From positions 4,030,001 to 4,094,000 of the forward strand of contig NZ_CP023691.1 in NCBI RefSeq assembly GCF_008704855.1: 64,000 nucleotides of DNA, read 5' to 3'. The DNA is from Streptomyces platensis. Its GTDB lineage: Bacteria > Actinomycetota > Actinomycetes > Streptomycetales > Streptomycetaceae. Position 1 is the stretch's first letter. The number at the start of each line of letters is the position of its first letter. The position numbers and the translations under genes were made by a program. Below, one piece after another: positions 45,652 through 53,254 of this stretch. The notes below the pieces were generated by a model, which did no database searches, had not been told where the DNA came from, and saw nothing but the letters and a program-made list of their open reading frames with translations.

Positions 45652-47571
45652 TCATCTGCTTTCGTAAAGGGCCGCTATGTCTTTGGCGAAATCGCGGACC
45701 ACGGCGGCCCGGCGGAGTTTCAGGGACGGGGTGAGGTGCCCGGTTTCCTCGGTGAAGTCCACCGGGAGGACCGCGAAGCGGCGGATGGATTCGGCGCGGG
45801 AGACCAGTGCGTTGGCGTCGTCGACGGCGCGCTGGATGTCGGCCAGCAGGCGCTCGTCGCGGACCAGGCGCTCGGGCGGCAGGTCCTGCTTCTTGTTCAT
45901 CTGGCGCCAGTGCGCGAGCCCGTCCGGCTCCAGGGTGATCAGGGCGGTGATGTAGGGGCGGTTGTCGCCGATGACCAGGCACTGGCCTACGAGAGGGTGC
46001 GAGCGGAGGCGGTCCTCCAGAGGGGCCGGGGCGACGTTCTTGCCGCCCGTCGTCACGATGAGCTCCTTCTTGCGGCCGGTGATCGTGAGGTAGCCGTCCG
46101 GGTCGAGGGCCCCGAGGTCACCGGTCGCCAGCCAGCCCTGGTCGGTGACCGGGCGGGCCGCGCCGAGGGCCGCGTCCCAGTAGCCGGAGAAGACGTGGTC
46201 GCCGTGGATCAGGATCTCGCCGTCGTCGGCGATGCGGACGGCGGTGCCGGGGAGCGGCCAGCCGACCGTGCCGATACGGGGCCGGAGGGGCGGGGTGACG
46301 GTGGTGGCGGCGGTGGTCTCCGTCAGGCCGTAGCCCTCGAAGATCTCGATGCCGGCACCGGTGTAGAACGCGGCGAGGCGGCGGCCGAGGGGTGAGCCGC
46401 CGCAGAGGACGTGGCGGACCTTGCCGCCGAGGGCGGCGCGGATACGGCGGTAGACGAGGGGGTCGTAGAGCTTGCGGGCGCCCTTGAGGGCCACACCGGG
46501 GCCCGGGCCCGTCCCGTGCTCCTTGGCCTCGACGGCCTCGCCATAGGAGCGGGCGACGCGGACCGCGCGGTCGAAGGAGGCCGCGCGGCCCATCTTCTCC
46601 GCAGTGGCCCGTCCGGTGTTGAAGACCTTCTCCAGGACGTACGGGATGGCCAGCAGGAACGTCGGCCGGAAGCCGGCCAGGTCGGCGAGCAGATCGTCGG
46701 TCCGGATGCTGGGGGCGTGCCCGAGGCGGACCCGGGCGCGCAGACAGCCGACCGCGACCATACGGCCGAAGACATGGGAGAGCGGGAGGAAGAGGAGGGT
46801 GGCGGCGGGCTCCTCACTGACCGACTTGAAGACCGGGTGCAGCAGTTCGACGGCGTTGTCGACCTCGGCGAAGAAGTTGGCGTGGGTGAGGGCGCAGCCC
46901 TTGGGGCGGCCGGTGGTGCCGGAGGTGTAGATGAGGGTGGCGAGGGCGTACGGGCCGATGGCGGCGCGGCACTGGTCGACCGACTCGTCCGGTATGTCGC
47001 GGCCCGCCGCGACGAGTTGGGAGACGGCGCCGGTGTTGAACTGCCAGAGGTGGTCCAGGACGGGCAGCTCGGCGCGGAGGCCGCTGATCAGACGGGCCTC
47101 GTCGACGCCCTCCACGACGCAGGCGCGCGCGCCGCTGTCGTGCAGGATCCACTGCGCCTGGTGGGCGGAGGACGTGGGGTAGAGGGGGACGGTGACCAGG
47201 CCGGCCGCCCAGGCGGCGAAGTCGACGAGGGTCCACTCGTAGGTCGTACGCGCCATGATCGCGAGCCGGTCACCGGGGCGGAGGCCGGACGCGAGCAGCC
47301 CCTTGGCGACGGCGCGCACCTCTGCGGCGAACTCCGCGGCGCTGATGTCGCGCCAGATTCCGCTCGGCTGCTTACGGGCGAGCACGACGTCGCCGGGAGC
47401 CTCGTGGGCGTTGACGAACGGAAGGTCCCCGAGCGAGCCACTGCGCACGGGCGGGGCCAGCGGGGGTACGTAGACCTCGCGGACCGCGCCGTCGACCAGG
47501 GTTTTCTGCGGCTCGGTGAGGCTGGGAGCGGGTGCGAGTGATCCGGTGGGTGCACTTTCCTGGTGGGACAC
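45652..47571 (-). CDS. Long-chain fatty acid-CoA ligase (AMP-forming)
   Basis: A 639-aa adenylate-forming enzyme. The GTG at 47571 has GAGGAG 6 bases upstream; the open frame continues upstream into repeats and is not used. Motifs in order: LIYTSGTTGRPKGCALTHANF (P-loop), LFLPLSHVFGRM, YGLTETTAATTV, LATGDLGALDPDGYLTITGRKKELIVTTGGKNVAP, with the catalytic Lys segment of the family. It activates fatty acids to acyl-CoA via acyl-AMP. A 1-kb repeat-rich spacer separates it from a TetR gene on the same strand. Confidence 0.92.
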   Translation of the reverse strand: MSHQESAPTGSLAPAPSLTEPQKTLVDGAVREVYVPPLAPPVRSGSLGDLPFVNAHEAPGDVVLARKQPSGIWRDISAAEFAAEVRAVAKGLLASGLRPGDRLAIMARTTYEWTLVDFAAWAAGLVTVPLYPTSSAHQAQWILHDSGARACVVEGVDEARLISGLRAELPVLDHLWQFNTGAVSQLVAAGRDIPDESVDQCRAAIGPYALATLIYTSGTTGRPKGCALTHANFFAEVDNAVELLHPVFKSVSEEPAATLLFLPLSHVFGRMVAVGCLRARVRLGHAPSIRTDDLLADLAGFRPTFLLAIPYVLEKVFNTGRATAEKMGRAASFDRAVRVARSYGEAVEAKEHGTGPGPGVALKGARKLYDPLVYRRIRAALGGKVRHVLCGGSPLGRRLAAFYTGAGIEIFEGYGLTETTAATTVTPPLRPRIGTVGWPLPGTAVRIADDGEILIHGDHVFSGYWDAALGAARPVTDQGWLATGDLGALDPDGYLTITGRKKELIVTTGGKNVAPAPLEDRLRSHPLVGQCLVIGDNRPYITALITLEPDGLAHWRQMNKKQDLPPERLVRDERLLADIQRAVDDANALVSRAESIRRFAVLPVDFTEETGHLTPSLKLRRAAVVRDFAKDIAALYESR

Positions 47572-47644
47572 GAGCGGCTCCTCGTTTTCCTGTGCGGGTT
47601 GCCGTGGGCTGTCCGCCGGTTCGCCCACGGTGGGTCGGTGGCGG

Positions 47645-47759
47645 GTCGGAGGGGACGCCCGGTACCCCGTCCTCGGCGCGGGCGACGCGGGTCCCAGAAG
47701 TTGGGAGCCCCGGCGTTCGCTCCGGTCCTGCGGGCGGGGCACCGGACATCCCCTCCGAC
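47645..47759 (+). mobile_element. 115-bp MITE-like element, copy 1
   Basis: Perfect 11-bp terminal inverted repeats GTCGGAGGGGA (47645-47655) and TCCCCTCCGAC (47749-47759). No coding potential. An inverted copy of the same length lies at 48003-48117; by hand about 80% of positions agree. Small size, paired termini and duplication suggest a non-autonomous element. Target-site duplications could not be seen. Confidence 0.6.
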
Positions 47760-47819
47760 CACCGTCCGTACGCGGCTGACCCGCCATACCGATGACCGTT
47801 ACGGCGGTCACGCATGGCG

Positions 47820-47947
47820 CCCCTTGGCAGGTGTCTGGTCCCCGCAGTTTGGGCGCGGCACCTCTTGGCAGGCACCTGGTCCCGGCAGCTTGGGCGCGGC
47901 ACCTCTTGGCAGGCACCTGGTCCGGCCACCCGCAGGCTGGGCGCGGG
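47820..47947. repeat. Three tandem copies of a 41-bp unit
   Basis: Units at 47820-47860, 47861-47901 and 47902-47947, each beginning CC(C/T)CTTGGCAGG and ending GGGCGCGGC or GGGCGCGGG. Units 1 and 2 are full length; the third has about 5 extra bases near its end. They lie between the two MITE-like copies. Not a CRISPR: no spacers. Confidence 0.75.
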
Positions 47948-48002
47948 CCGAGGCGGGCCGTAAGGCGCGGTGCCACCGTCCGGCAGTCGGCAACGGGGGA
48001 CG

Positions 48003-48117
48003 GTCGGAGGGGATGTACCGGGGCCCGCCCGCAGGACCGGAGCAAACACCGGGGCAATCAATCCCACGTAGCCGCGTCGCCCGCGCCGAGGACGGGTCCC
48101 GGTGCGTCCCCTCCGGC
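48003..48117 (-). mobile_element. 115-bp MITE-like element, copy 2 (inverted)
   Basis: GTCGGAGGGGA at 48003-48013 and TCCCCTCCGGC at 48107-48117 (one mismatch). The reverse complement aligns with copy 1 over 115 bases, with the central GTCCTCGGCGCGGGCGACGC and CTCCGGTCCTGCGGGCGGG blocks identical. The pair flanks the tandem repeats. Confidence 0.6.
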
Positions 48118-48201
48118 CCCCGCGGCAACCACAGACCCCGCAACGGCGCCAGCCCAAACGCACCCGCACCGAAAGCACATGACGGATCGGCCGCGCCACG
48201 C

Positions 48202-48228
48202 AGGGGCGCGGGGAACTGCGCGCCCAGC
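48202..48228. repeat. Dispersed Streptomyces repeat, GGCGCGGGGAACTGCGCG type
   Basis: AGGGGCGCGGGGAACTGCGC followed by GCCCAGC. From memory, this motif occurs hundreds of times in Streptomyces intergenic DNA. It suggests that the fadD-like spacer has collected several repeat families. Confidence 0.6.
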
Positions 48229-48465
48229 AACGCACCCGCGGCCACACACGAGCCCCCAAGGCCCAAGCCCCCAGCCGCGCCGAACTACCGCAGGCCATCG
48301 CGGCATCGGCCTCATCAGGCCCGAACACCGACTGGCGCGGGAGGAGTTGGGCCGGCACGGCGAAGGCAAGGGTGGGCGGCGGGGAACTCCTCGCTCGCCG
48401 TCGGGGAACCCGTGGCACGCATCCTCGACCCAGCTCCTGACCTCGCTCCTGACCCAGCAGTAACC

Positions 48466-48479
48466 TTACTTCGAGGTAA
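48466..48479. promoter_or_regulatory. Putative TetR operator, distal to the acyl-CoA ligase
   Basis: TTACTTCGAGGTAA, arms TTAC/GTAA, in an AT-rich island (about 48461-48490). A closely similar TTACTGCAAAGTAA lies before the TetR gene at 49328-49341. The site is ~900 bases from the ligase start, with the repeat block between. It may be the ligase's original promoter region. Confidence 0.6.
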
Positions 48480-48541
48480 ATTTATGCGAGGTCCGGGAGT
48501 TGGCCAATACCCCGCACGCCCTTCGTTCCGTCAATTACGGA

Positions 48542-48577
48542 GCCGCCCCGGCCCCGGAGAACCGGGACCGGGGCGGC
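48542..48577 (-). terminator. Hairpin after the TetR gene
   Basis: GCCGCCCCGGCCCC (48542-48555) pairs with GGGACCGGGGCGGC (48564-48577) with one mismatch, 20 bases past the stop codon on the minus strand. Confidence 0.75.
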
Positions 48578-48596
48578 GGGCGGCGCGTGGGCCGTG

Positions 48597-49301
48597 TCAG
48601 CGCCTGGCACAGGAGCCGCTCTCGTGGTCGACGAGACCGCCCGGCACCCAGCGCTCTCCGCCCATGAGCTGGTTGAGGCCCATCCAGGCGAAGTTCATCA
48701 TCGTGGCCGTGGTGTCCTTGGCCGAGGGATGCTCGGGGTCACCCGAAGCCCCTTCGTCCGTACGGACATTGGCCCACTCGGCGAGTGACTCGGCCGCGCC
48801 GACCAGGGCGTGCGCGAGGCCGGCGACCTCCCGTTCGGCCAGCTCGCCGACGCAACCCGCCTCCTTTGCGGCTGCACCGAGCAACTCCGTGATGAATGCG
48901 ACGATTTCCGCCCGCAGTGCGGCCACTTCGCGCGCGAACGGCTCACCGTGTGTCCGCGCCTGCTGGTGGAGGACGGCCCAGCCGTACGGATGCTCGGCGG
49001 TGTGCGCGAAGAAGCCCTTCAGACCGCTGCACAGCTGCCGGTCGGCCGCCACCCCCGGTTCGACGGCCGACCTCACGGCCGCCACCAGCGCCGCCGACTC
49101 CCGCCGGATCACCGTGTTGAACAGGTCTTCCTTCGAATTCAGGTAGAGATAGACCAGCGGCTTGGAGACTCCGGCCAGTTCGGCGATCTCGTCCATCGAG
49201 GCCGCCCGGTACCCGCGCCGCGCGAAGGTCAGTACCGCCGCGTCCAGCATCTGCTGCTCCCGGACGGCGCGCGGCACCCGCTTGCTCTTCACAGCTCCCA
49301 C
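48597..49301 (-). CDS. TetR-family transcriptional regulator
   Basis: A 234-aa protein. The N-terminal helix-turn-helix is ARRGYRAASMDEIAELAGVSKPLVYLYLNSKEDLFNTV (residues ~26-63), typical of TetR. The C-terminal ligand domain is helical. A palindrome 27-40 bases upstream of the start is a likely self-operator, and a related one lies beyond the gene toward the acyl-CoA ligase. This suggests control of that ligase, as in actinobacterial fatty-acid TetR proteins. The ligand could be an acyl-CoA. Confidence 0.9.
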   Translation of the reverse strand: MGAVKSKRVPRAVREQQMLDAAVLTFARRGYRAASMDEIAELAGVSKPLVYLYLNSKEDLFNTVIRRESAALVAAVRSAVEPGVAADRQLCSGLKGFFAHTAEHPYGWAVLHQQARTHGEPFAREVAALRAEIVAFITELLGAAAKEAGCVGELAEREVAGLAHALVGAAESLAEWANVRTDEGASGDPEHPSAKDTTATMMNFAWMGLNQLMGGERWVPGGLVDHESGSCARR

Positions 49302-49327
49302 CCCAAATGTCCCTCCATCCCGCCCCT

Positions 49328-49341
49328 TTACTGCAAAGTAA
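49328..49341. promoter_or_regulatory. Putative TetR operator before the regulator gene
   Basis: TTACTGCAAAGTAA: perfect 5-bp arms TTACT/AGTAA with a GCAA centre. Located 27-40 bases upstream of the TetR start; related to the site at 48466-48479 (11 of 14 bases identical). Confidence 0.65.
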
Positions 49342-49373
49342 GTTTACGATCTCCGCTTCCCACCCCTCACCTC

Positions 49374-49410
49374 TTGACACCTTCCCGCCATAGCGAGACG
49401 ATACGTCTCG
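49374..49410 (+). promoter_or_regulatory. Promoter and overlapping palindrome of the RdmC-like hydrolase gene
   Basis: A TTGACA -35 (49374-49379) and GACGAT -10 (49397-49402) are 17 bases apart. A palindrome CGAGACG-ATA-CGTCTCG (49394-49410) covers the -10 box, exactly where a repressor would block transcription. Its sequence differs from the TTAC-N6-GTAA sites, so a different regulator is probably involved. The hydrolase ATG is 57 bases downstream of the palindrome. Confidence 0.75.
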
Positions 49411-49466
49411 TCGCGCTACGGAGACTGATGCGACGCACTTGTCCACATCACCTGGAGGACCGCCCC

Positions 49467-50348
49467 ATGCAGCAGTTCATCGACGCCGCCCCCGGGGTCC
49501 GCCTGTGGACCGAGCAGCGCGGTGCCGCCGACGCGGCCCCGCTGCTGCTGGTCATGGGTGCCCAGGCGAGCGGCCTCGGCTGGCCGGAGCCGCTGGTCGA
49601 CGCGCTGGCCGCACAGCACCGGGTCATCCGCTACGACCACCGCGACACCGGCCGCTCCACCTGGTCCTTCGAGGAACGGCCGTACCGGATCGCCGATCTC
49701 GCCGATGACGTGATCGCGGTCCTGGACGGGCTGGGCATCGACCGGGCTCATATCGTCGGCATGTCATTGGGCGGCATGCTCGCCCAGATGGTGCTCGCCG
49801 ACCACCCCGACCGACTGCTCAGCGCCACTCTCATCGGCACCATGGCCCTCAGCACCACCCACTGCACCCGCCCCGACGGCAGCACGATTCCGGCCGACGC
49901 GCTGCCGGGCATCTCGCCCGAGGTCCTGGAGCTGTGGTCCCGTCCGGTCGAGGATCACGGCCCGGCGGCCGAAGTGGAGCGCCGGATCGAACACTGGCGC
50001 GTACTCGCCGGTGGCCATCTCCCCTTCGATGACGACTACTTCCGCGCCTTCGAGCACCGCGTCATCGCACACACGGGACACCACCGGGTGGGCACCGCAC
50101 ACGGCAGTGCGGAGCACGACGGCATGCTCCGCACGGACCGGCTCGCCCGGAACGAGGTACCGACCCTGGTGGTCAGCGCCCCCGCCGACCCGGTCTTCCC
50201 GCCGCCGCACCCCCAGCATCTGGCCCAGTGCATCCGGGGCGCGGAACTCGTCGAGATCCCGGGCATGGGACACGCACTCCCGCCCGCCGTCCACGCACCA
50301 CTGGCCACGGCGATCCTGACCCACACGGGAGCGGTGGCGGTGGCCTGA
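49467..50348 (+). CDS. Alpha/beta-fold hydrolase, RdmC-like esterase
   Basis: A 293-aa enzyme. The ATG at 49467 follows GGAGGAC. The catalytic triad is visible: nucleophile Ser in VGMSLGGML, Asp in SAPADPVFPPPH, His in IPGMGHALPP. The beginning, GVRLWTEQRG...PLLLVMGAQASGLGWPE, and the RYDHRDTGRSTW block closely follow RdmC, the aclacinomycin methylesterase. Streptomyces hold many such proteins outside pathways, so the substrate is open. The promoter carries a palindromic operator. A 20-bp terminator follows. Confidence 0.88.
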   Translation: MQQFIDAAPGVRLWTEQRGAADAAPLLLVMGAQASGLGWPEPLVDALAAQHRVIRYDHRDTGRSTWSFEERPYRIADLADDVIAVLDGLGIDRAHIVGMSLGGMLAQMVLADHPDRLLSATLIGTMALSTTHCTRPDGSTIPADALPGISPEVLELWSRPVEDHGPAAEVERRIEHWRVLAGGHLPFDDDYFRAFEHRVIAHTGHHRVGTAHGSAEHDGMLRTDRLARNEVPTLVVSAPADPVFPPPHPQHLAQCIRGAELVEIPGMGHALPPAVHAPLATAILTHTGAVAVA

Positions 50349-50385
50349 AACCGGGCCCGCCGGTCCGCAGGCAGCGAGCGGGACA

Positions 50386-50431
50386 CACGAGTGCGCCCCG
50401 GCCTTCAAGGAAAGGCCGGGGCGCACTCGTG
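50386..50431. terminator. Bidirectional terminator between hydrolase and symporter genes
   Basis: Perfect 20-bp arms at 50386-50405 and 50412-50431 with a 6-base loop, the strongest hairpin of the window. It lies 37 bases after the hydrolase stop and 17 from the symporter stop, between convergent genes. Confidence 0.93.
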
Positions 50432-50447
50432 GGGACGGCTCGGAGCG

Positions 50448-51818
50448 TCAGGCGGCAGCCGGTGCCGGTACGGAGACGTGTGCTTCTGCTTCCTCAACAC
50501 CGGCCGTGTCCGGGGAGATGCTCCGCGCCCCGTTGTAGGCCTCACGGTCGAGGATCTTCTCCCGGGCGGAGACCAGGATCGGGATGACTGCTTGACCGGC
50601 CACGTTGGTGGCGGTGCGCATCATGTCCAGGATCGGGTCGATGGCCATCAGCAGGCCGACGCCCTCCAGGGGGAGGCCCAGGGTGGAGAGGGTCAGCGTC
50701 AGCATGACCGTGGCGCCGGTCAGGCCGGCGGTGGCGGCGGAGCCGATGACGGAGACGAAGGCGATCAGGAGGTAGTCGCCGATGCTCAGCTGGACGTCGA
50801 AGATCTGGGCGATGAAGATCGCGGCGATCGCCGGGTAGATCGAGGCGCAGCCGTCCATCTTGGTCGTCGAGCCGAACGGCACCGCGAAGGAGGCGTACTC
50901 ACGCGGCACGCCGAGGCGCTGGGTGACCTGCTGGGTGACCGGCATGGTGCCGACCGAGGAGCGGGAGACGAAGGCCAGCTGGATGGCGGGCCAGGCGCCG
51001 CGGAAGAACTGGAGCGGGTTGACCTTGGCGACGGTCGACAGCAGCAGCGGGTAGACGCCGAAGAGGACGATCGCGCAGCCGACGTAGATGTCGACGGTGA
51101 AGGTCGCGTACTTGCCGATGAGGTTCCAGCCGTACGTCGCGATGGCGTTGCCGATGAGGCCGACGGTGCCGATCGGGGCGAGGCGGATGACCCACCACAG
51201 GGCCTTCTGGAGCAGCTCCAGCACCGAGCGGCTGATCGCGAGGACCGGCTCGGCCTTCTCGCCGAGCTGGAGCGCCGCGATACCGGCGACGGCGGCCATG
51301 AAGACGATCTGGAGGACGTTCAGCTCGGTGAACGGCGTGATGATGTCGGTGGGAACGATGCCGGTCAGGAAGTCGATCCAGGAGCCCGCGTGATCGGGGA
51401 GCTTGCCGTCCTTGGGGGTCAGGCCGGTGCCCGCGCCGGGGTTGCTGAGCAGGCCGATCGCCAGGCCGATCGCGACGGCGATCAGCGAGGTGACCATGAA
51501 CCACAGCAGGGTGCGGGAGGCGAGCCGGGCGGCGTTGTTGACCTGCCGCAGGTTGGTGATCGACACCAGGATCGCGAAGAAGACCAGGGGCGCCACGGCC
51601 AGCTTCAGCAGCTGGACGAAGAGGTCGCCGATGTGCTGGAGCGTGGTGGTGAGCCAGCCGACGTCACCGCTCTTGGCGACCCAGCCGAGCAGCACGCCCA
51701 GGGCGAGGCCGGTCAGGATCTGCACCCAGAACGGGATCTTCGGTATGCGGGAGGACGTGGGGCGCTGCGGCGCCGGTGCGGACTCGGAAGTCTCGGCGGA
51801 CGGGGACAAGGGACACAC
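50448..51818 (-). CDS. Dicarboxylate/amino acid:cation symporter (DAACS family)
   Basis: A 456-aa membrane protein. The GTG at 51818 is followed by a ~25-residue hydrophilic leader and eight or so helices plus two re-entrant loops. The substrate/ion-binding segments RSSVGTMPVT, FAVPFGSTTKMDGCASIYP and AIDPILDMMRTATNVAGQA match the DctA/GltP group. It imports C4-dicarboxylates or acidic amino acids with protons or sodium. The C-terminus is Ala/Glu-rich. An A/T-rich perfect palindrome lies 269 bases upstream. Confidence 0.92.
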   Translation of the reverse strand: MCPLSPSAETSESAPAPQRPTSSRIPKIPFWVQILTGLALGVLLGWVAKSGDVGWLTTTLQHIGDLFVQLLKLAVAPLVFFAILVSITNLRQVNNAARLASRTLLWFMVTSLIAVAIGLAIGLLSNPGAGTGLTPKDGKLPDHAGSWIDFLTGIVPTDIITPFTELNVLQIVFMAAVAGIAALQLGEKAEPVLAISRSVLELLQKALWWVIRLAPIGTVGLIGNAIATYGWNLIGKYATFTVDIYVGCAIVLFGVYPLLLSTVAKVNPLQFFRGAWPAIQLAFVSRSSVGTMPVTQQVTQRLGVPREYASFAVPFGSTTKMDGCASIYPAIAAIFIAQIFDVQLSIGDYLLIAFVSVIGSAATAGLTGATVMLTLTLSTLGLPLEGVGLLMAIDPILDMMRTATNVAGQAVIPILVSAREKILDREAYNGARSISPDTAGVEEAEAHVSVPAPAAA

Positions 51819-52148
51819 TCCGGGGACAGGTCAGGCGTCAGGGACGGCGAAAAGAAGCGCCAGGAACTCGAGCGGCTGCGGAGCAGAAGCGTTGCGGGCC
51901 TCTCCCGCCCGGAGGGGTGGGGAGAAGGATCTCCGGCCGCTGGAGGAGAGAGGTCAGCGGCGGCAACAGGCCGCGGACATACAGCGGCAGAGATCGACAT
52001 GCAGGCGCGCCACGAGCGGAGTGCTCATGGGGGACGGGGGCGCGGCTGCTGTCTTCATGCCACGAACGTTAACACTTGAACTTTGAGGAACCCAAAGAAA
52101 ATCTTTGGGTTCCCGGGGCGGCCCGCGCACCGGACCCGCCGTCAGAAA
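51819..52148. other. Leader region of the symporter gene with a perfect palindrome
   Basis: 330 bases without a credible gene. The notable element is GGAACCCAAAGA (52087-52098) with its exact complement at 52102-52113 and an AAA loop. It is adjacent to an AT-rich stretch (AACGTTAACACTTGAACTTT, about 52065-52084) that may contain the symporter promoter. The hairpin could be an operator or a terminator. Confidence 0.55.
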
Positions 52149-52202
52149 CGCGACAGGCGCCCGGCCGTGGAGCGAAGTCCACGGCGACGGGCGCCTGTCG
52201 CG
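52149..52202. terminator. Long hairpin after the DUF4229 gene
   Basis: Outer 15-bp arms CGCGACAGGCGCCCG (52149-52163) and complement (52188-52202); inner pairing CCGTGGA/TCCACGG (52165-52171 and 52178-52184). It is 57 bases after the DUF4229 stop on the minus strand. Confidence 0.82.
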
Positions 52203-52259
52203 ACGAAACGGCTGTGAGGCGTGTTACACGGCGGGGCCGGCGGCCCCGGTGGGGCGGCC

Positions 52260-52550
52260 TTACTTCAGGCCGTCCTCCTGGCCGACGCTGGCCGCGAAGC
52301 GCGCACGCTGGCGATCGACCCTGGGCGCGATCTGCTCGGCCATCGCATCCCGCTGCTTGCGCAGCAGCACGAAGCTGAGCGGCGCGGAGATCACGACAGC
52401 GAGCAGCAGCAGCCAGAAGATGTTGGAGGCGCCGAGCCCGAGCGGGATCACGTGGACGTACGCCAGGACCCACACCACGGCGAACGAGGCGACGAAGAGG
52501 CCGAGGCGAAGGGCGGTGTAGCGGAGCGTGGCGAACTTGTGGCTACTCAC
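52260..52550 (-). CDS. DUF4229-family small membrane protein
   Basis: A 96-aa protein with a GTG start. Two transmembrane helices (about residues 14-34 and 42-63) are followed by a basic/acidic amphipathic tail, LLRKQRDAMAEQIAPRVDRQRARF, probably cytoplasmic. This arrangement (two helices, then a charged helix) fits DUF4229 proteins of actinobacteria, whose role is unknown. It is monocistronic, with a hairpin after it. Confidence 0.8.
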   Translation of the reverse strand: MSSHKFATLRYTALRLGLFVASFAVVWVLAYVHVIPLGLGASNIFWLLLLAVVISAPLSFVLLRKQRDAMAEQIAPRVDRQRARFAASVGQEDGLK

Positions 52551-52685
52551 GGATGGGACCTTCTCCTCAACGGCAACCTAAAGGGTCTGCATCCAGTCAA
52601 GCACAGCGCTTCGGGCGATCTTCGCGGCCCCCGCCGCAGCCGGTCACCGGCGCGGCCCGCCCCTCGCGGCGCCCCGGCCCTTCCG

Positions 52686-53210
52686 TCAGCCCAGATCCAG
52701 CCACATGGTGATGTCGTCGCGGTAGTCGTCGTCGGCGACCCGGATCGCGCCGGGGACCCGGCCGACCTCCTGGTAGCCGCAGGCCTCGTAGAAGGGGCGG
52801 GCGCCGGAGCCGCCGCGGCAGGTGAGGCGGAGCGCGGTGATCCCCTCGACGGAGCGGGCGGCGTCGGCGACCGCCGTCATCAGCCGGCGGCCGGCGCCCT
52901 GCCCCTGGAGGGCGGGGTGGACCATGACGGTGTAGACCCACAGCCAGTGCTTCATCAGGCGGTGGGTGTTGGTGGTGAGGAACGCCGTGGCCAGCACCCG
53001 GCCGTCCGCGTCCCGCCCGGCCACCAGGCGCTGGCGGCCCTCGGCCATGGCCGTCAGATGCTTGCGCAGCTCCGGGCGGACGTCCTCGCGGGTCACCGGC
53101 GGGACGAACCCGACCGCACCGCCGGCGTTGGAGACCTCGGCCCACAACGCGCATATTCCGTCATGGAGTTCGGGGGTGACAGCAGGGTCCAGGTCGAAAC
53201 GCACGTTCAT
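52686..53210 (-). CDS. GNAT acetyltransferase
   Basis: A 174-aa protein. The acetyl-CoA motif is VMVHPALQGQGAGRRLMTAVADAAR, followed by LRLTCRGGSGARPFYEACGYQEVGRVPGAI, a common order in GNATs (motif A, then motif B with a catalytic Tyr candidate). It ends close to mqnE, 44 bases away from the mqnE stop side, and is separate in function. Substrate unknown. Confidence 0.88.
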   Translation of the reverse strand: MNVRFDLDPAVTPELHDGICALWAEVSNAGGAVGFVPPVTREDVRPELRKHLTAMAEGRQRLVAGRDADGRVLATAFLTTNTHRLMKHWLWVYTVMVHPALQGQGAGRRLMTAVADAARSVEGITALRLTCRGGSGARPFYEACGYQEVGRVPGAIRVADDDYRDDITMWLDLG

Positions 53211-53254
53211 GACCCGGACCCTAACGTTCCCCGCCGGCGGTGCTGCCGAGCAGG

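Larger units (their letters stand above)
47572..48596. other. 1-kb repeat-rich spacer between acyl-CoA ligase and TetR genes
   Basis: Holds no credible gene. It contains two inverted 115-bp elements, three 41-bp tandem repeats, the GGCGCGGGGAACTGCGCG-type repeat, a TTAC-N6-GTAA palindrome at 48466-48479, and a terminator for the TetR gene. Open frames through it on both strands have repeat-derived, Arg/Pro/Gly-rich translations. Confidence 0.7.

Noticed and set aside
47820..47947. CRISPR-like repeat array
   Set aside because: The 41-bp units are directly adjacent without spacers, and no cas genes are present.
47563..49146. 527-codon open frame on the + strand through the repeats and the TetR gene
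   Set aside because: The translation is Arg/Pro/Gly-rich, runs through tandem and inverted repeats, and is antisense to a clear TetR gene.
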